DNA from: Streptomyces sp. NBC_01306
GTDB taxonomy: Bacteria; Actinomycetota; Actinomycetes; Streptomycetales; Streptomycetaceae
Direction: 5' to 3'
Length of the DNA stretch: 64,000 bases
Assembly: GCF_026340465.1 (NCBI RefSeq)
Contig: NZ_JAPEPC010000001.1
Span: 124,001 to 188,000, forward strand
Shown here: piece after piece, positions 1-10,470 of the stretch
Layout of the letters: the number at the start of each line of letters is the position of its first letter
How positions within the stretch are numbered: the stretch's first letter is position 1
Position numbers and translations under genes: made by a program
The notes under the pieces: generated by a model
The model's input: only the letters and a program-made list of their open reading frames with translations
What the model was told of the DNA's origin: nothing
Database searches by the model: none

Positions 1-1658
<1,658 letters not shown>

Positions 1659-2441
1659 ATGACGGCAGGCAACCCCAAGCACCAGATCGACACCAGCAAG
1701 CCGCACCCCGCGCGTGTCTACGACTATCTGCTGGGCGGCAAGGACCACTATCTCGTCGACCGTGAACTGGGCGAGCAGCTGGCCGACTTCATCCGGGTCG
1801 GAGCGGAACAGAACCGGGCGTTCATGCACCGCGCCACCGCCTGGGCCGCGCACCAGGGCATCGACCAGTACCTGGACATCGGCACCGGAATCCCGACCGA
1901 GCCGAACCTCCACCAGATCGTCCAGGAGATTATTCCGGCGGCCCGGGTCGTCTACGCGGACAACGACCCCATCGTGCTGCGCCACGCCGAGGCCCTGCTG
2001 GTGAGCACCCCGGAGGGCGCCACCCACTACATCCAGGCCGATGTCCGCGAACCGCAGGTGATCCTCGAACACGCCCGTACGTTCCTGGACTTCAGCCGGC
2101 CGGTCGCCCTGTCGCTCATCGCCATCATGCACTTCATCCTGGACGAGGAGGACCCGCACGCGATCGTGCGGGAGCTGGTCGGCCGGCTGCCGTCCGGCAG
2201 CTGCCTCATCCTCGCGCAGGCCAGTCTCGACTCGTTCCCGGAGGCCGAGGAGCATGTGGCCAGTACCTACTCCAGCCACATCCCTTTCCGGCCCAGGGCG
2301 CGCGCCGAGATCGTGCGGTTCTTCGACGGGCTCGACCCGGTGGAGCCGGGCGTGGTGACGGCACCCGAGTGGTTCAAGGACACACCCGCACCCGAGCTCA
2401 TTCCGTATCCCGGCTATGTCGGCGTGGGGCTGGTCCCGTAG
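1659..2441 (+). CDS. SAM-dependent methyltransferase, DUF574/Methyltransf_19 family
   Basis: A 260-residue protein of a family expanded in Streptomyces. Family marks are the N-terminal RVYDYLLGGKDHY segment, the SAM-binding glycine loop DIGTGIPTEPN at about residues 72-82, and VYADNDPIVLRHA, whose acidic residue would hold the SAM ribose. The substrate is unknown for this family. The frame is open further upstream to 1599, but the ATG at 1659 has GGAG eight bases upstream and starts directly before the conserved HPARVYDY region, so I chose it. It stands alone between the divergent hydrolase gene and the PadR gene. Confidence 0.88.
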   Translation: MTAGNPKHQIDTSKPHPARVYDYLLGGKDHYLVDRELGEQLADFIRVGAEQNRAFMHRATAWAAHQGIDQYLDIGTGIPTEPNLHQIVQEIIPAARVVYADNDPIVLRHAEALLVSTPEGATHYIQADVREPQVILEHARTFLDFSRPVALSLIAIMHFILDEEDPHAIVRELVGRLPSGSCLILAQASLDSFPEAEEHVASTYSSHIPFRPRARAEIVRFFDGLDPVEPGVVTAPEWFKDTPAPELIPYPGYVGVGLVP

Positions 2442-2495
2442 CGGCGTAAGGGCCCCGCGCGGCGGGCGACGGCGCGCTCACTCGCCCTCTCGCTA

Positions 2496-2514
2496 TATAT
2501 CGGAAGCCGATATA
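2496..2514. promoter_or_regulatory. Candidate PadR operator
   Basis: TATATCGGAAGCCGATATA is a perfect inverted repeat of 8-base arms around a 3-base spacer. It ends two bases before the first possible start codon of the padR gene, so it would cover the -10 region. PadR proteins bind such AT-rich dyads and usually repress their own operon; assignment to this regulator is inferred from position. Confidence 0.65.
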
Positions 2515-2516
2515 AC

Positions 2517-2915
2517 ATGACCCACATGGCTTCCCGAGGCATGACCCAGGCCGCGTTCTTCATACTGACCGCACTGATCGACGAGCCGAGACACGGTTAC
2601 GGCATCGTGCGCGAGGTCGAGGAGCTGTCCGACGGCGAGGTCCAGCTCCGGGTCGGGACGCTGTACGGCGTCCTGGACCGGCTGGCGGCGGACGGGCTCA
2701 TCGAACTGGACCGCGAGGAGGCGCAGCAGGGCCGGCTCAGGCGGTACTACGCCCTCACCGACGACGGTGCCTCCGCACTGTCCGCCGAGGCGGAGCGGAT
2801 GGCCGCCGGAGCGCGTACCGCGACCCGCCGGATGGCCGCGCACCGCCCGGCGGACGCCCGCGCGCAGCCCACCACCCGGCCAGGACGTCCGGGCCTCGCA
2901 GGAGGTGGCGCATGA
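2517..2915 (+). CDS. PadR-family transcriptional regulator
   Basis: A 132-residue winged-helix regulator. The N-terminal domain shows the PadR pattern FFILTALIDEPRHGYGI, VGTLYGVLDRLAADGLI and the wing RLRRYYALTDDG. The C-terminal tail is short and Arg/Ala-rich. Starts at 2517 and 2526 are both possible. Neither has a Shine-Dalgarno sequence, and the operator-like dyad lies directly in front, so the message may be leaderless. The stop overlaps the start of the next gene (ATGA at 2912), which makes a two-gene operon with a membrane protein, a common PadR arrangement. Confidence 0.85.
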   Translation: MTHMASRGMTQAAFFILTALIDEPRHGYGIVREVEELSDGEVQLRVGTLYGVLDRLAADGLIELDREEAQQGRLRRYYALTDDGASALSAEAERMAAGARTATRRMAAHRPADARAQPTTRPGRPGLAGGGA

Positions 2916-3964
2916 CCACACTGCTCGAACAGCGCTACCGGACGGTGCTGCGGATGCTGCCCGCGTACTACCGGGCCGAGCGGGAGGAGGAGATGGTCGA
3001 GACCTATCTGGACGACATGGACGAGGCCGATCAAAACCTCGTGCGCCCCGCGTGGGGAGAGGTGGCAAGCATCGCCACCCTCTCGGTCCGCACCAGGCTG
3101 GGCAGCGCGGGTGCCCCGCCCCGCTACGCGGCCATCGGATCGGCGGTGCGCCTCTTCGCCCTGCTGAGCGTGGCGCTCCTGGCAGCCGACGCCCTCACCC
3201 AGCGGGCGCTTCCCGCCGCCTGGCTCACCGGCGCCGCCCCCAAGGACCGGGCCGACTTCATGAGGACATTCACCGGCAATGGGGTGCTCATGGGGGTGGC
3301 CCAGACCCTGCTCTGGGTGCTGCCGCTGGCCTGGCCGGTGGCGTACGCCGCGCTGCTGCGGGACCGCCGGCGGGCGGCGTTCACGCTCGCCCTGCTCGGG
3401 GCTGCGCCCTCGCTGTCGTACCTCGTCGGCCGGCCGATGGGCCAGGGGCTCGGGGTGGCGCCGTCCGCGCTGACGGTCGTGACGGCCGCGACGGCCTGGC
3501 TGACGGTCGCCGCCGTCGGGTGCGGGTACCACTCGGACGCCCCGCCCGCCCGGCTGCCGTTCGCTCCGGCGGGCCCCGCGCTCCTGGGCACCTGCGTACT
3601 CATGGGCGGTTCGATGGTGGTGTGGCCGCAGGGCGCGGACTCGGTCTGGGGCAGTGGCACCGTCGTCGTCGCGGCGGGCTGCGCCTGGTGGGTCGCACGG
3701 ATCCGGGCGTCGCGGCGCGGCGCGGGGACCCCGGAACCGGCCCTGCCGCTCGCGCTGGCTGTGCTCGGGACCGTCGTTCTGGCCCAACGCTGCGCCCTGA
3801 TGGGCCTGTTGACGTCGGCGCAGGCCCCGTACTCCACCATCGTCGGCGGTGAGATCCAGGCGGCGGCCCTGGCCGCACTGGTGGTGACGCTGACGGTCAG
3901 CGGTACCCGCGGTCTGCTCGCGCGGACGAAGGCCACCGCCGCCGGCGCCGCCCCGCACGCCTGA
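2912..3964 (+). CDS. PadR-coupled integral membrane protein
   Basis: A 350-residue protein. The first 70 residues are soluble and charged (RYRTVLRMLPAYYRAEREEEMVETYLDDM), resembling the helical N-terminus often found in membrane proteins paired with PadR regulators. After that come about eight to nine hydrophobic helices, for example near residues 72-90, 120-140 and 265-285. No catalytic motif is visible and the function is unknown. Translation is coupled to padR by a 4-base overlap, so it is probably the main target of that repressor. Confidence 0.75.
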   Translation: MTTLLEQRYRTVLRMLPAYYRAEREEEMVETYLDDMDEADQNLVRPAWGEVASIATLSVRTRLGSAGAPPRYAAIGSAVRLFALLSVALLAADALTQRALPAAWLTGAAPKDRADFMRTFTGNGVLMGVAQTLLWVLPLAWPVAYAALLRDRRRAAFTLALLGAAPSLSYLVGRPMGQGLGVAPSALTVVTAATAWLTVAAVGCGYHSDAPPARLPFAPAGPALLGTCVLMGGSMVVWPQGADSVWGSGTVVVAAGCAWWVARIRASRRGAGTPEPALPLALAVLGTVVLAQRCALMGLLTSAQAPYSTIVGGEIQAAALAALVVTLTVSGTRGLLARTKATAAGAAPHA

Positions 3965-4052
3965 GAACGGGGCCGGGCCGGCGAGAGCCTGGCAGAGCGG
4001 CAGGTCCGGCACCCGCCCGAGCGCGACCGTGGGGGGGATGTCGGCCCCCGCC

Positions 4053-5381
4053 TCATCGCCGTTCGACCACGACAGGCCGCCAGTTCCCCTGCCCCCGCAG
4101 CAGCGCGGCAGGTCCGGCGCCCGCGTCCGGGGCATCGTGTCTGCGGTGCCTGCCGCCGCGGGCGAGGAAATCGGCGAGCGGCAGCGTGGCCGCCCCCAGT
4201 GTCACCGCGTCGGCGCCCAGTGTGCCCAGGTCGATGGTGACGCGCCCGGCCGGGTGGTGCATCGCGTACTCCTTCGCGTACCGGCGCACGGCGGGCAGCA
4301 GTGCCGGACCGAGGAGCAGTCCGGCCCAGCCCCCCACCAGGATCCGTTCGGGGCGGAAGAGGTTGATCAGATCGGCGATGCCCGCCCCCAGATACTCGGC
4401 GGTCTCGTCCAGCAGCCCGGCAGCGGCGGTGTCGCCCGCGCCGCCCCCGGCGGTGGGCAGCGCCGCGGCGAGCAGGGTGGCGAGGGCCGTCTCCTCGTCG
4501 GCTGCCGCGGCCGGAGGCCCGCCCGACTCCAGCCACCGCTCCCGGATGGCCTCGGCGCCCACGTACGCCTCCAGGCAGCCGGGCGAACCGCAGCGGCAGC
4601 GCCGCCCGCCCACCCGTACGGTGGTGTGCCCCCACTCGACGGCCCTGCTGTCCGCGCCGCCGTACAGCTCGCCGTCGACGACGACGCACGCGCTGACTCC
4701 GGAACCGAACAGCACCACGACAGCGTCGCTCGCACCACGCCCGCCGCCGAACCACATCTCCGCCTGGCCCAGGGTCTTGGCCCCGTTGTCGATGAAGAGC
4801 GGTACCCAGGAGGGGAGTTCGGCCGACTCGCGGAGCATCGCCTCCAGCGGGACGGCGTCCCAGCCGACGGTCTGGCCGTGCACGACGACGCCGTCGGGCC
4901 CGTCCCGGTCGATGATCCCCGGTACGCCCACCCCGACGCCGACCAGCCGGGCCGCGCTCACGTCCGCCTCCCGGAGCACATCGGCGACGGCTTCGCGGAT
5001 ATGGCCGACGATCCGGCCGATGTCATAGCCATGGTGCACCAACGGACGTTCAGCACGCGCCAGTTCACCCAGCGACAGATCGAAGAGCTCGACCCGGACG
5101 CGGGTCTCCCCCACGTCGATCCCGATCAGATGGCCGCTCGCGGGGGCGACGCGCAGCAGCGTGCGCGGACGGCCGCCCTCCGACTCGACCACCCCGGCCT
5201 CTTCGAGCAGTCCGTCGGCGGCCAGTTCAGCGACCACATTGCTGATCGAACCCGAGCTCAGACCGGTGGCCGCGCCGAGCTCCTGACGGCTCAGCGGCCC
5301 GTCGAAATACAACCGTTGCACTACCTCTGCGCGGTTGCCGCGCCGCAGGTCACGCACTGTTCGTCTGCCCTGTTCAGCCAT
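4053..5381 (-). CDS. ROK-family transcriptional repressor
   Basis: A 442-residue protein with an N-terminal winged helix (SRQELGAATGLSSGSISNVVAELAADGLL cut at about residues 30-60) followed by a ROK sugar-binding/kinase-like fold. The ROK zinc motif is seen as CRCGSPGCLEAY. The first glycine-rich loop reads GIDVGETRVRVE, lacking the usual GGTK, which fits a regulator and not a kinase. AGGAG five bases before the ATG at 5381 supports the start. It diverges from a sugar ABC importer and GH1 operon, so it most likely represses that operon until a sugar or sugar phosphate binds. Confidence 0.88.
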   Translation of the reverse strand: MAEQGRRTVRDLRRGNRAEVVQRLYFDGPLSRQELGAATGLSSGSISNVVAELAADGLLEEAGVVESEGGRPRTLLRVAPASGHLIGIDVGETRVRVELFDLSLGELARAERPLVHHGYDIGRIVGHIREAVADVLREADVSAARLVGVGVGVPGIIDRDGPDGVVVHGQTVGWDAVPLEAMLRESAELPSWVPLFIDNGAKTLGQAEMWFGGGRGASDAVVVLFGSGVSACVVVDGELYGGADSRAVEWGHTTVRVGGRRCRCGSPGCLEAYVGAEAIRERWLESGGPPAAAADEETALATLLAAALPTAGGGAGDTAAAGLLDETAEYLGAGIADLINLFRPERILVGGWAGLLLGPALLPAVRRYAKEYAMHHPAGRVTIDLGTLGADAVTLGAATLPLADFLARGGRHRRHDAPDAGAGPAALLRGQGNWRPVVVERR

Positions 5382-5422
5382 GTGGCTCCTTCCCGGTAGG
5401 CAACATACCCCTGTGAAAGCTC

Positions 5423-5473
5423 TTGACCCGACCTTCTCTCACTACTTAACTCACGACCTGAATTAAGTCGTGA
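5423..5473 (+). promoter_or_regulatory. Promoter and candidate ROK operator of the sugar importer operon
   Basis: TTGACC (5423-5428) and TTAACT (5446-5451) are spaced 17 bases, a reasonable sigma-70-type pair. Directly downstream, TCACGAC (5451-5457) and GTCGTGA (5467-5473) form a perfect 7-base inverted repeat with a 9-base AT-rich spacer. A repressor bound there would block transcription start. Only the sequence supports this. Confidence 0.5.
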
Positions 5474-5522
5474 AGGCCGTTCGAATCCTGAACGCAGCCA
5501 CCCCGGGAAGGGGCCAACGAAC

Positions 5523-6848
5523 ATGCGCAGTATCAGAGCCGCAGCAGCAGTCGCCGTCACTCTCACCACGCTCGCCGGAGCCACGGCGTGCGGCGGAGGC
5601 AGTGACCCCAGCGGCGGGGGCAGCAACGCGTCCCCCAAGACGCTCACCTACTGGGCCTCCAACCAGGGACCGGACATCCCCGCCGACAAGCGGATCCTCA
5701 CGCCCGAACTGAAGAAGTTCGAGAAGCAGACTGGCATCAAGGTCAAGCTGGAGGTCGTGCCCTGGGCCGACCTGCTCAAGCGAATCCTCGGGGCGACGAC
5801 CTCGGGCCAGGGTCCCGATGTGCTGAACATCGGCAACACCTGGTCGGCCTCGCTGCAGGCCACCGGCGCTCTGCTGCCCTGGAACAAGGCCAACTTCGCC
5901 GCGATCGGCGGCCGCGACCGATTCGTCCAGGCGGCCGTGGCATCGGCGGGCGCCCCGAAGAAGGACCCGGCGGCCGTCCCGCTGTACTCCCTCTCGTACG
6001 CGCTCTACTACAACAAGAAGATGTTCGCCGACGCGGGCATAGCCAAGCCCCCGGCCACCTGGGACGAGTTGGTCGCCGACGGCCGGAAGATCTCCGAGAA
6101 CGGCACCAGCGGCAAGTGGGGCCTCGGCGCCGAGGGCGGCAACCTCTCGGAGAACATCCACCAGGCGTTCGTACTCGGCAAGCAGCACGGGGCCGACTTC
6201 TTCGACGCGTCCGGCAAGCCGACCTTCGCCTCTCCCGGTGCCGTGGCCGCCGTGAAGCAGTACGTCGACCTCATGGGCAAGGACAAGGTCATCGCGCCGG
6301 GCAACGCGGAGTACGCCCAGAACCAGTCGCTCAGCGATTTCTCCAAGGGCAGGACCGCCATGGTGCTGTGGCAGGCCGCCGCTTCCACCTTCGCCGCCCA
6401 GGGGATGAAGCCGCAGGACTGGGGGGCTGCTCCGGCGCCGGTCGAGTCCGGCCCCCCCGGGCAGGGGAAGAACGTCAACTCCATGGTGGCGGGCATCAAC
6501 ATGGCCGTCTTCAAGAACACGAAGAACACCAAGGGCGCGCTGAAGTTCGTGAAGTTCATGACCAGCGACGAAGAGCAGAAGATCCTCAACAAGGCCTATG
6601 GCGCCGTGCCTCCCGTCACGGCCGCCCAGTCCGACCCCGCCTTCAACGTGCCCGGGGTGAAGGTCCTCAAGGACACGCTGACCCAGAGTGCGGCGCCGCT
6701 GCCGCAGGTGGCTTCGGAGTCCCAGTTCGAGACGACCGTCGGAACCGCCATCAAGGAGCTGTGGGCCGACGCCGCTGCCGGAAAGACCATCACGACGGCC
6801 TCGGTCAAGTCCAAGCTCACCAAGGCGCAGCAGCAGATGACCCAGTGA
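5523..6848 (+). CDS. Sugar ABC transporter substrate-binding lipoprotein
   Basis: A 441-residue family 1 extracellular binding protein. The signal peptide ends in LAGATAC with Cys23 as the likely lipid-modified residue, followed by a Gly/Ser linker. The mature part shows the family pattern LTYWASNQGPDIP, LKVEVVPWADLLKRI-like segment, GPDVLNIGNTW and YYNKKMFADAGI. It should capture an oligosaccharide outside the cell and deliver it to the two permeases downstream. The GH1 glycosidase at the operon end suggests a beta-glucoside such as cellobiose; that is inference. No ATPase gene is present, which fits the Streptomyces habit of sharing MsiK. Confidence 0.88.
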   Translation: MRSIRAAAAVAVTLTTLAGATACGGGSDPSGGGSNASPKTLTYWASNQGPDIPADKRILTPELKKFEKQTGIKVKLEVVPWADLLKRILGATTSGQGPDVLNIGNTWSASLQATGALLPWNKANFAAIGGRDRFVQAAVASAGAPKKDPAAVPLYSLSYALYYNKKMFADAGIAKPPATWDELVADGRKISENGTSGKWGLGAEGGNLSENIHQAFVLGKQHGADFFDASGKPTFASPGAVAAVKQYVDLMGKDKVIAPGNAEYAQNQSLSDFSKGRTAMVLWQAAASTFAAQGMKPQDWGAAPAPVESGPPGQGKNVNSMVAGINMAVFKNTKNTKGALKFVKFMTSDEEQKILNKAYGAVPPVTAAQSDPAFNVPGVKVLKDTLTQSAAPLPQVASESQFETTVGTAIKELWADAAAGKTITTASVKSKLTKAQQQMTQ

Positions 6849-6861
6849 GGCACTGACTCCG

Positions 6862-7926
6862 ATGACCTCCCCTCCGTCGCCAGAGCCCCAGTCCGTCACC
6901 CGAGGATCCGCCGCGCCCCTCCTTCTGGAGACCACGTCCCAGCTGCCGCCGGCGGCCGGCGGCGATGCCCTGAAGTCCGGGGGTGCGCGGCGGCCACGCA
7001 CCCCGCGCATCCCCGACCGGATCCGCCGCGGCGGCCTGCCGTACCTGCTGCTGCTGCCCGCACTCGTACTCGAACTGCTCATCCACATCCTGCCGATGGT
7101 CATCGGCATCGTGATGAGCTTCCGCGGCCTCACTCAGTTCTTCATCCGCGACTGGAACCGGGCGCCCTGGACAGGCCTGCACAACTTCAGGATCGCCGTC
7201 GACTTCAACGCCCCGATCGGCGATGCCCTCCTCCACTCCTTCTATGTCACCTGCGCGTTCACCGTGCTGGCCGTCGGCCTCTCCTGGCTGATCGGTACCG
7301 GTGTGGCGATACTGCTCCAGGAGGACTTCCGGGGCCGCGGACTGCTGCGGACCGTCTTCCTCATCCCGTACGCCCTGCCGGCCTATACCGCGATCATCAC
7401 CTGGGCGTTCATGTTCCAGCGGGACAACGGGCTGGTGAACCACGTACTCCACGACCAACTGGGCATCACCGACAAGCCGTCGTTCTGGCTGATCGGCGAC
7501 AACAGCTTCTACGCCCTCGTCATCGTCGCCGTCTGGAAGTCCTGGCCGTTCGCCTTCCTGATGGTGATGGCGGCGCTCCAGAACATTCCGCGCGAGCTGT
7601 ACGAGGCGGCCGCGATCGACGGCGCCGGGATGTGGCAGCAGATCCGCAAGATCACCCTGCCGTCACTGCGCTCCGTCAACCAGGTCCTGGTCCTGGTCCT
7701 CTTCCTGTGGACCTTCAACGACTTCAACACGCCGTACGTCCTGTTCGGCAAATCCGCACCCGAAGCCGCCGACCTGGTCTCCATCCACATCTATCAATCC
7801 TCGTTCGACACCTGGAACTTCGGCAGCGGCTCGGCCATGTCCGTGCTGCTCCTGCTCTTCCTGCTGCTGGTGACAGCCGTCTACTTGATCTTCACGTCGC
7901 GCGGGAGGAAGAGCGCCGATGTCTAG
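6862..7926 (+). CDS. Sugar ABC transporter permease, MalF type
   Basis: A 354-residue inner-membrane subunit with six predicted helices after a long Pro-rich cytoplasmic N-terminus. The EAA loop that docks the ATPase is seen as YEAAAIDGAGMWQQIRKITLPSL. It starts 13 bases after the binding-protein gene and its 3' end overlaps the next permease gene by 8 bases, so the three are co-translated. Confidence 0.9.
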   Translation: MTSPPSPEPQSVTRGSAAPLLLETTSQLPPAAGGDALKSGGARRPRTPRIPDRIRRGGLPYLLLLPALVLELLIHILPMVIGIVMSFRGLTQFFIRDWNRAPWTGLHNFRIAVDFNAPIGDALLHSFYVTCAFTVLAVGLSWLIGTGVAILLQEDFRGRGLLRTVFLIPYALPAYTAIITWAFMFQRDNGLVNHVLHDQLGITDKPSFWLIGDNSFYALVIVAVWKSWPFAFLMVMAALQNIPRELYEAAAIDGAGMWQQIRKITLPSLRSVNQVLVLVLFLWTFNDFNTPYVLFGKSAPEAADLVSIHIYQSSFDTWNFGSGSAMSVLLLLFLLLVTAVYLIFTSRGRKSADV

Positions 7927-8827
7927 TACCAGCACCGCACCACACTCCCCCGCCGCACAGTGTCCGGCCACCGTCCACCGCTCCCCCACCGCGCCGCCGC
8001 GGTCCTTCATCTGGACCCGGCGCGTGCTGCTCACCCTCGTGTTGCTCTTCACCCTGGTGCCGGTGTACGTCATGATCAGCAGCTCGCTGAAGCCGCTGGG
8101 TGATGTGGCGGGCAAGTTCTCCTGGATTCCCACCGGGTTCACCGTCCGCCCGTACATCGACATCTGGAGCACGATCCCGCTCGCCAGGTACTTCATGAAC
8201 TCGCTGATCGTGGCGGGTGCAGCGAGCGTCTGCTCGGTGGTGGTCGCGATCTTCGCGGCGTACGCGGTGAGCCGCTACCGCTTCCGCGGCAAGCGGGTCT
8301 TCACGGTCGCGGTGCTCTCCACCCAGATGGTCCCCGGCATCCTGTTCCTGCTCCCGTTGTTCCTGATCTTCGTGAACATCGGGAACTCGACCGGCCTCAG
8401 CCTCTATGGCTCCCGCGGCGGTCTGATCCTCACGTATCTCACGTTCTCGCTGCCGTTCTCGATCTGGATGCTCATCGGGTACTTCGACTCCATCCCGAAG
8501 GATCTGGACGAAGCGGCGATGACGGACGGCTGCGGGCCGCTCGGGGCGCTCTTCCGGATCATCGTCCCCGCGGCGGTCCCCGGCATCGTCGCCGTCACCC
8601 TGTACGCGTTCATGACCGCGTGGGGCGAAGTGCTCTTCGCGTCGGTCATGACCAACGACACGACGCGGACGCTCGCCGTGGGGCTCCAGGGCTACTCGAC
8701 GCAGAACGACGTGTACTGGAACCAGATCATGGCCGCCTCACTCGTCGTCAGCGTGCCGGTCGTCGCCGGCTTCCTGCTCCTCCAGCGGTACCTCGTCGCC
8801 GGCCTGACCGCCGGCGCGGTGAAGTGA
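7919..8827 (+). CDS. Sugar ABC transporter permease, MalG type
   Basis: A 302-residue permease with six hydrophobic helices and the EAA motif [22 protein letters not shown]. Family members end with a short polar tail, here [11 protein letters not shown], which matches MalG/CebG-type ends. It pairs with the preceding MalF-type subunit to form the sugar channel. Confidence 0.9.
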   Translation: MSSTSTAPHSPAAQCPATVHRSPTAPPRSFIWTRRVLLTLVLLFTLVPVYVMISSSLKPLGDVAGKFSWIPTGFTVRPYIDIWSTIPLARYFMNSLIVAGAASVCSVVVAIFAAYAVSRYRFRGKRVFTVAVLSTQMVPGILFLLPLFLIFVNIGNSTGLSLYGSRGGLILTYLTFSLPFSIWMLIGYFDSIPKDLDEAAMTDGCGPLGALFRIIVPAAVPGIVAVTLYAFMTAWGEVLFASVMTNDTTRTLAVGLQGYSTQNDVYWNQIMAASLVVSVPVVAGFLLLQRYLVAGLTAGAVK

Positions 8828-8948
8828 CCGCCCCGCCCAGCACTTCCCGTGGCGCTCATTTCATCCCGAACCATCCCAGCTCGGCACAGCTCATCACAAC
8901 TCAGCGCACAGCAGCATATACAAGTACCGTGCAGCAGAAAGGCAGCCC

Positions 8949-10304
8949 GTGAACGAGTACAACTCCCTTCCCGCGGACTTCACCTGGGGAGTGGCCACGG
9001 CGGCATATCAGATCGAGGGTGCCGTGGCCGAGGACGGCCGTTCGCCTTCCATCTGGGACACGTTCTCGCACCTTCCCGGAAAGATCGACAACGCCGACAA
9101 CGGCGATGTGGCCTGCGACCATTACCACCGCTGGCGCGAGGACATCGGGCTGATGAAGCAGCTCGGCGTGGACGCGTACCGGTTCTCCGTCGCCTGGCCG
9201 CGGGTCGTGCCCGGCGGCGACGGACCGGTCAACGAGAAGGGGCTCGCCTTCTACGACCGGCTGGTCGACGGCCTGCTCGAAGCCGGCATCACCCCCTTCC
9301 CGACCCTGTACCACTGGGACCTTCCGCAGACCCTGCAGGACCGCGGCGGCTGGCCGGCCCGCGAGACGGCCGAGCACTTCGCCGAGTACGCGGCCGTGGT
9401 GGCCCGGCGGCTCGGCGACCGCGTGAAGGACTGGACGACGCTGAACGAGCCGCTCTGCTCGTCGTGGATCGGCCATCTGGAGGGCCGGATGGCACCCGGC
9501 CTCACGGACATCACCGCCGCCGTCCGTGCCTCGTACCACCTCCACCTGGGCCACGGGCTGGCCACGCAGGCGGTACGGGCAGCTGTCCCCGGGGCCCGCG
9601 TCGGCATCGTCAACAACCTCAGCCCCTGCGAGGCGGCCACCGAACGCGAGGAGGACCGGGCTGCGGCCGTCCGCGCCGACGGACACACCAACCGCTGGTG
9701 GCTCGACCCGATCCACGGGCGCGGCTACCCGCAGGACATGGTCGATCTGTACGGTGTCCGCCTCCCGGTCCGTGCCGGCGACCTCGACACGATCGCCACC
9801 CCGCTCGACTGGCTCGGCGTGAACTACTACTTCCGCAATGTCGTCACCGACGACCCGACGGGTCCGCCGCCGCACGCCAAGCAGGTCTATCTGCCCGGCG
9901 CCCGCCGCACGGCGATGGACTGGGAGGTCAACGCCGACGGTCTGGAGAACATCCTGCTGCGGGTGGCGAACGAGTACGGGGCGCGGAAGATCTACGTCAC
10001 CGAGAACGGCGCCGCCTACCCCGACGTGGTCCGCGCCGACGGCTCGGTCGACGACCCGGAGCGGGTCCAGTACCTCGACGAGCACCTGGCCGCCTGCGCC
10101 CGCGCCGCCCGCAGGGGTGCCCCGCTGGCCGGTTACTTCGCCTGGTCGCTGCTGGACAACTTCGAGTGGGCGTACGGCTACGACAAGCGGTTCGGCCTGG
10201 TGCACGTCGACTACGCGACGCAGCGGCGCACCGTCAAGAGCAGCGGGCACCGGTATGCGGACATCGTCCGCTCCACCCGCGGCCGGGGGCGGAAGGCCGC
10301 GTGA
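8949..10304 (+). CDS. GH1 beta-glucosidase / 6-phospho-independent glycosidase
   Basis: A 451-residue intracellular family 1 glycoside hydrolase of normal length. Both catalytic glutamates are visible: Glu167 in TLNEP (acid/base) and Glu352 in TENG (nucleophile). The N-terminus [15 protein letters not shown] is the usual GH1 entry strand. No signal peptide, so it acts on sugar brought in by the upstream ABC importer. The start is a GTG preceded by AAAGG. A 121-base gap separates it from the permease gene without an obvious terminator, so it is probably the last gene of the operon. BglC of the cellobiose system is the nearest known analogue, but the regulator here is ROK, not LacI-type CebR. 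Confidence 0.92.
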   Translation: MNEYNSLPADFTWGVATAAYQIEGAVAEDGRSPSIWDTFSHLPGKIDNADNGDVACDHYHRWREDIGLMKQLGVDAYRFSVAWPRVVPGGDGPVNEKGLAFYDRLVDGLLEAGITPFPTLYHWDLPQTLQDRGGWPARETAEHFAEYAAVVARRLGDRVKDWTTLNEPLCSSWIGHLEGRMAPGLTDITAAVRASYHLHLGHGLATQAVRAAVPGARVGIVNNLSPCEAATEREEDRAAAVRADGHTNRWWLDPIHGRGYPQDMVDLYGVRLPVRAGDLDTIATPLDWLGVNYYFRNVVTDDPTGPPPHAKQVYLPGARRTAMDWEVNADGLENILLRVANEYGARKIYVTENGAAYPDVVRADGSVDDPERVQYLDEHLAACARAARRGAPLAGYFAWSLLDNFEWAYGYDKRFGLVHVDYATQRRTVKSSGHRYADIVRSTRGRGRKAA

Positions 10305-10470
10305 ACGGTGTGATGGCCCCCGTGGAGTGGGGCAGGCGTATCCCCGGAACGGCCGCGCTGACCAGTACGCCGCCCGGCCCACAGATCCCGACGGGATCGG
10401 GCTGCCGGACGTACGGTCCGGGTATACGCCCAGGCGTGGCATCCCCCCACGATTCCGAGGAGCACGGCCA

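Noticed and set aside
2747..4755. Minus-strand frames across the PadR-coupled membrane gene and the ROK gene
   Set aside because: Composition typical of out-of-frame GC-rich DNA; no conserved motif.
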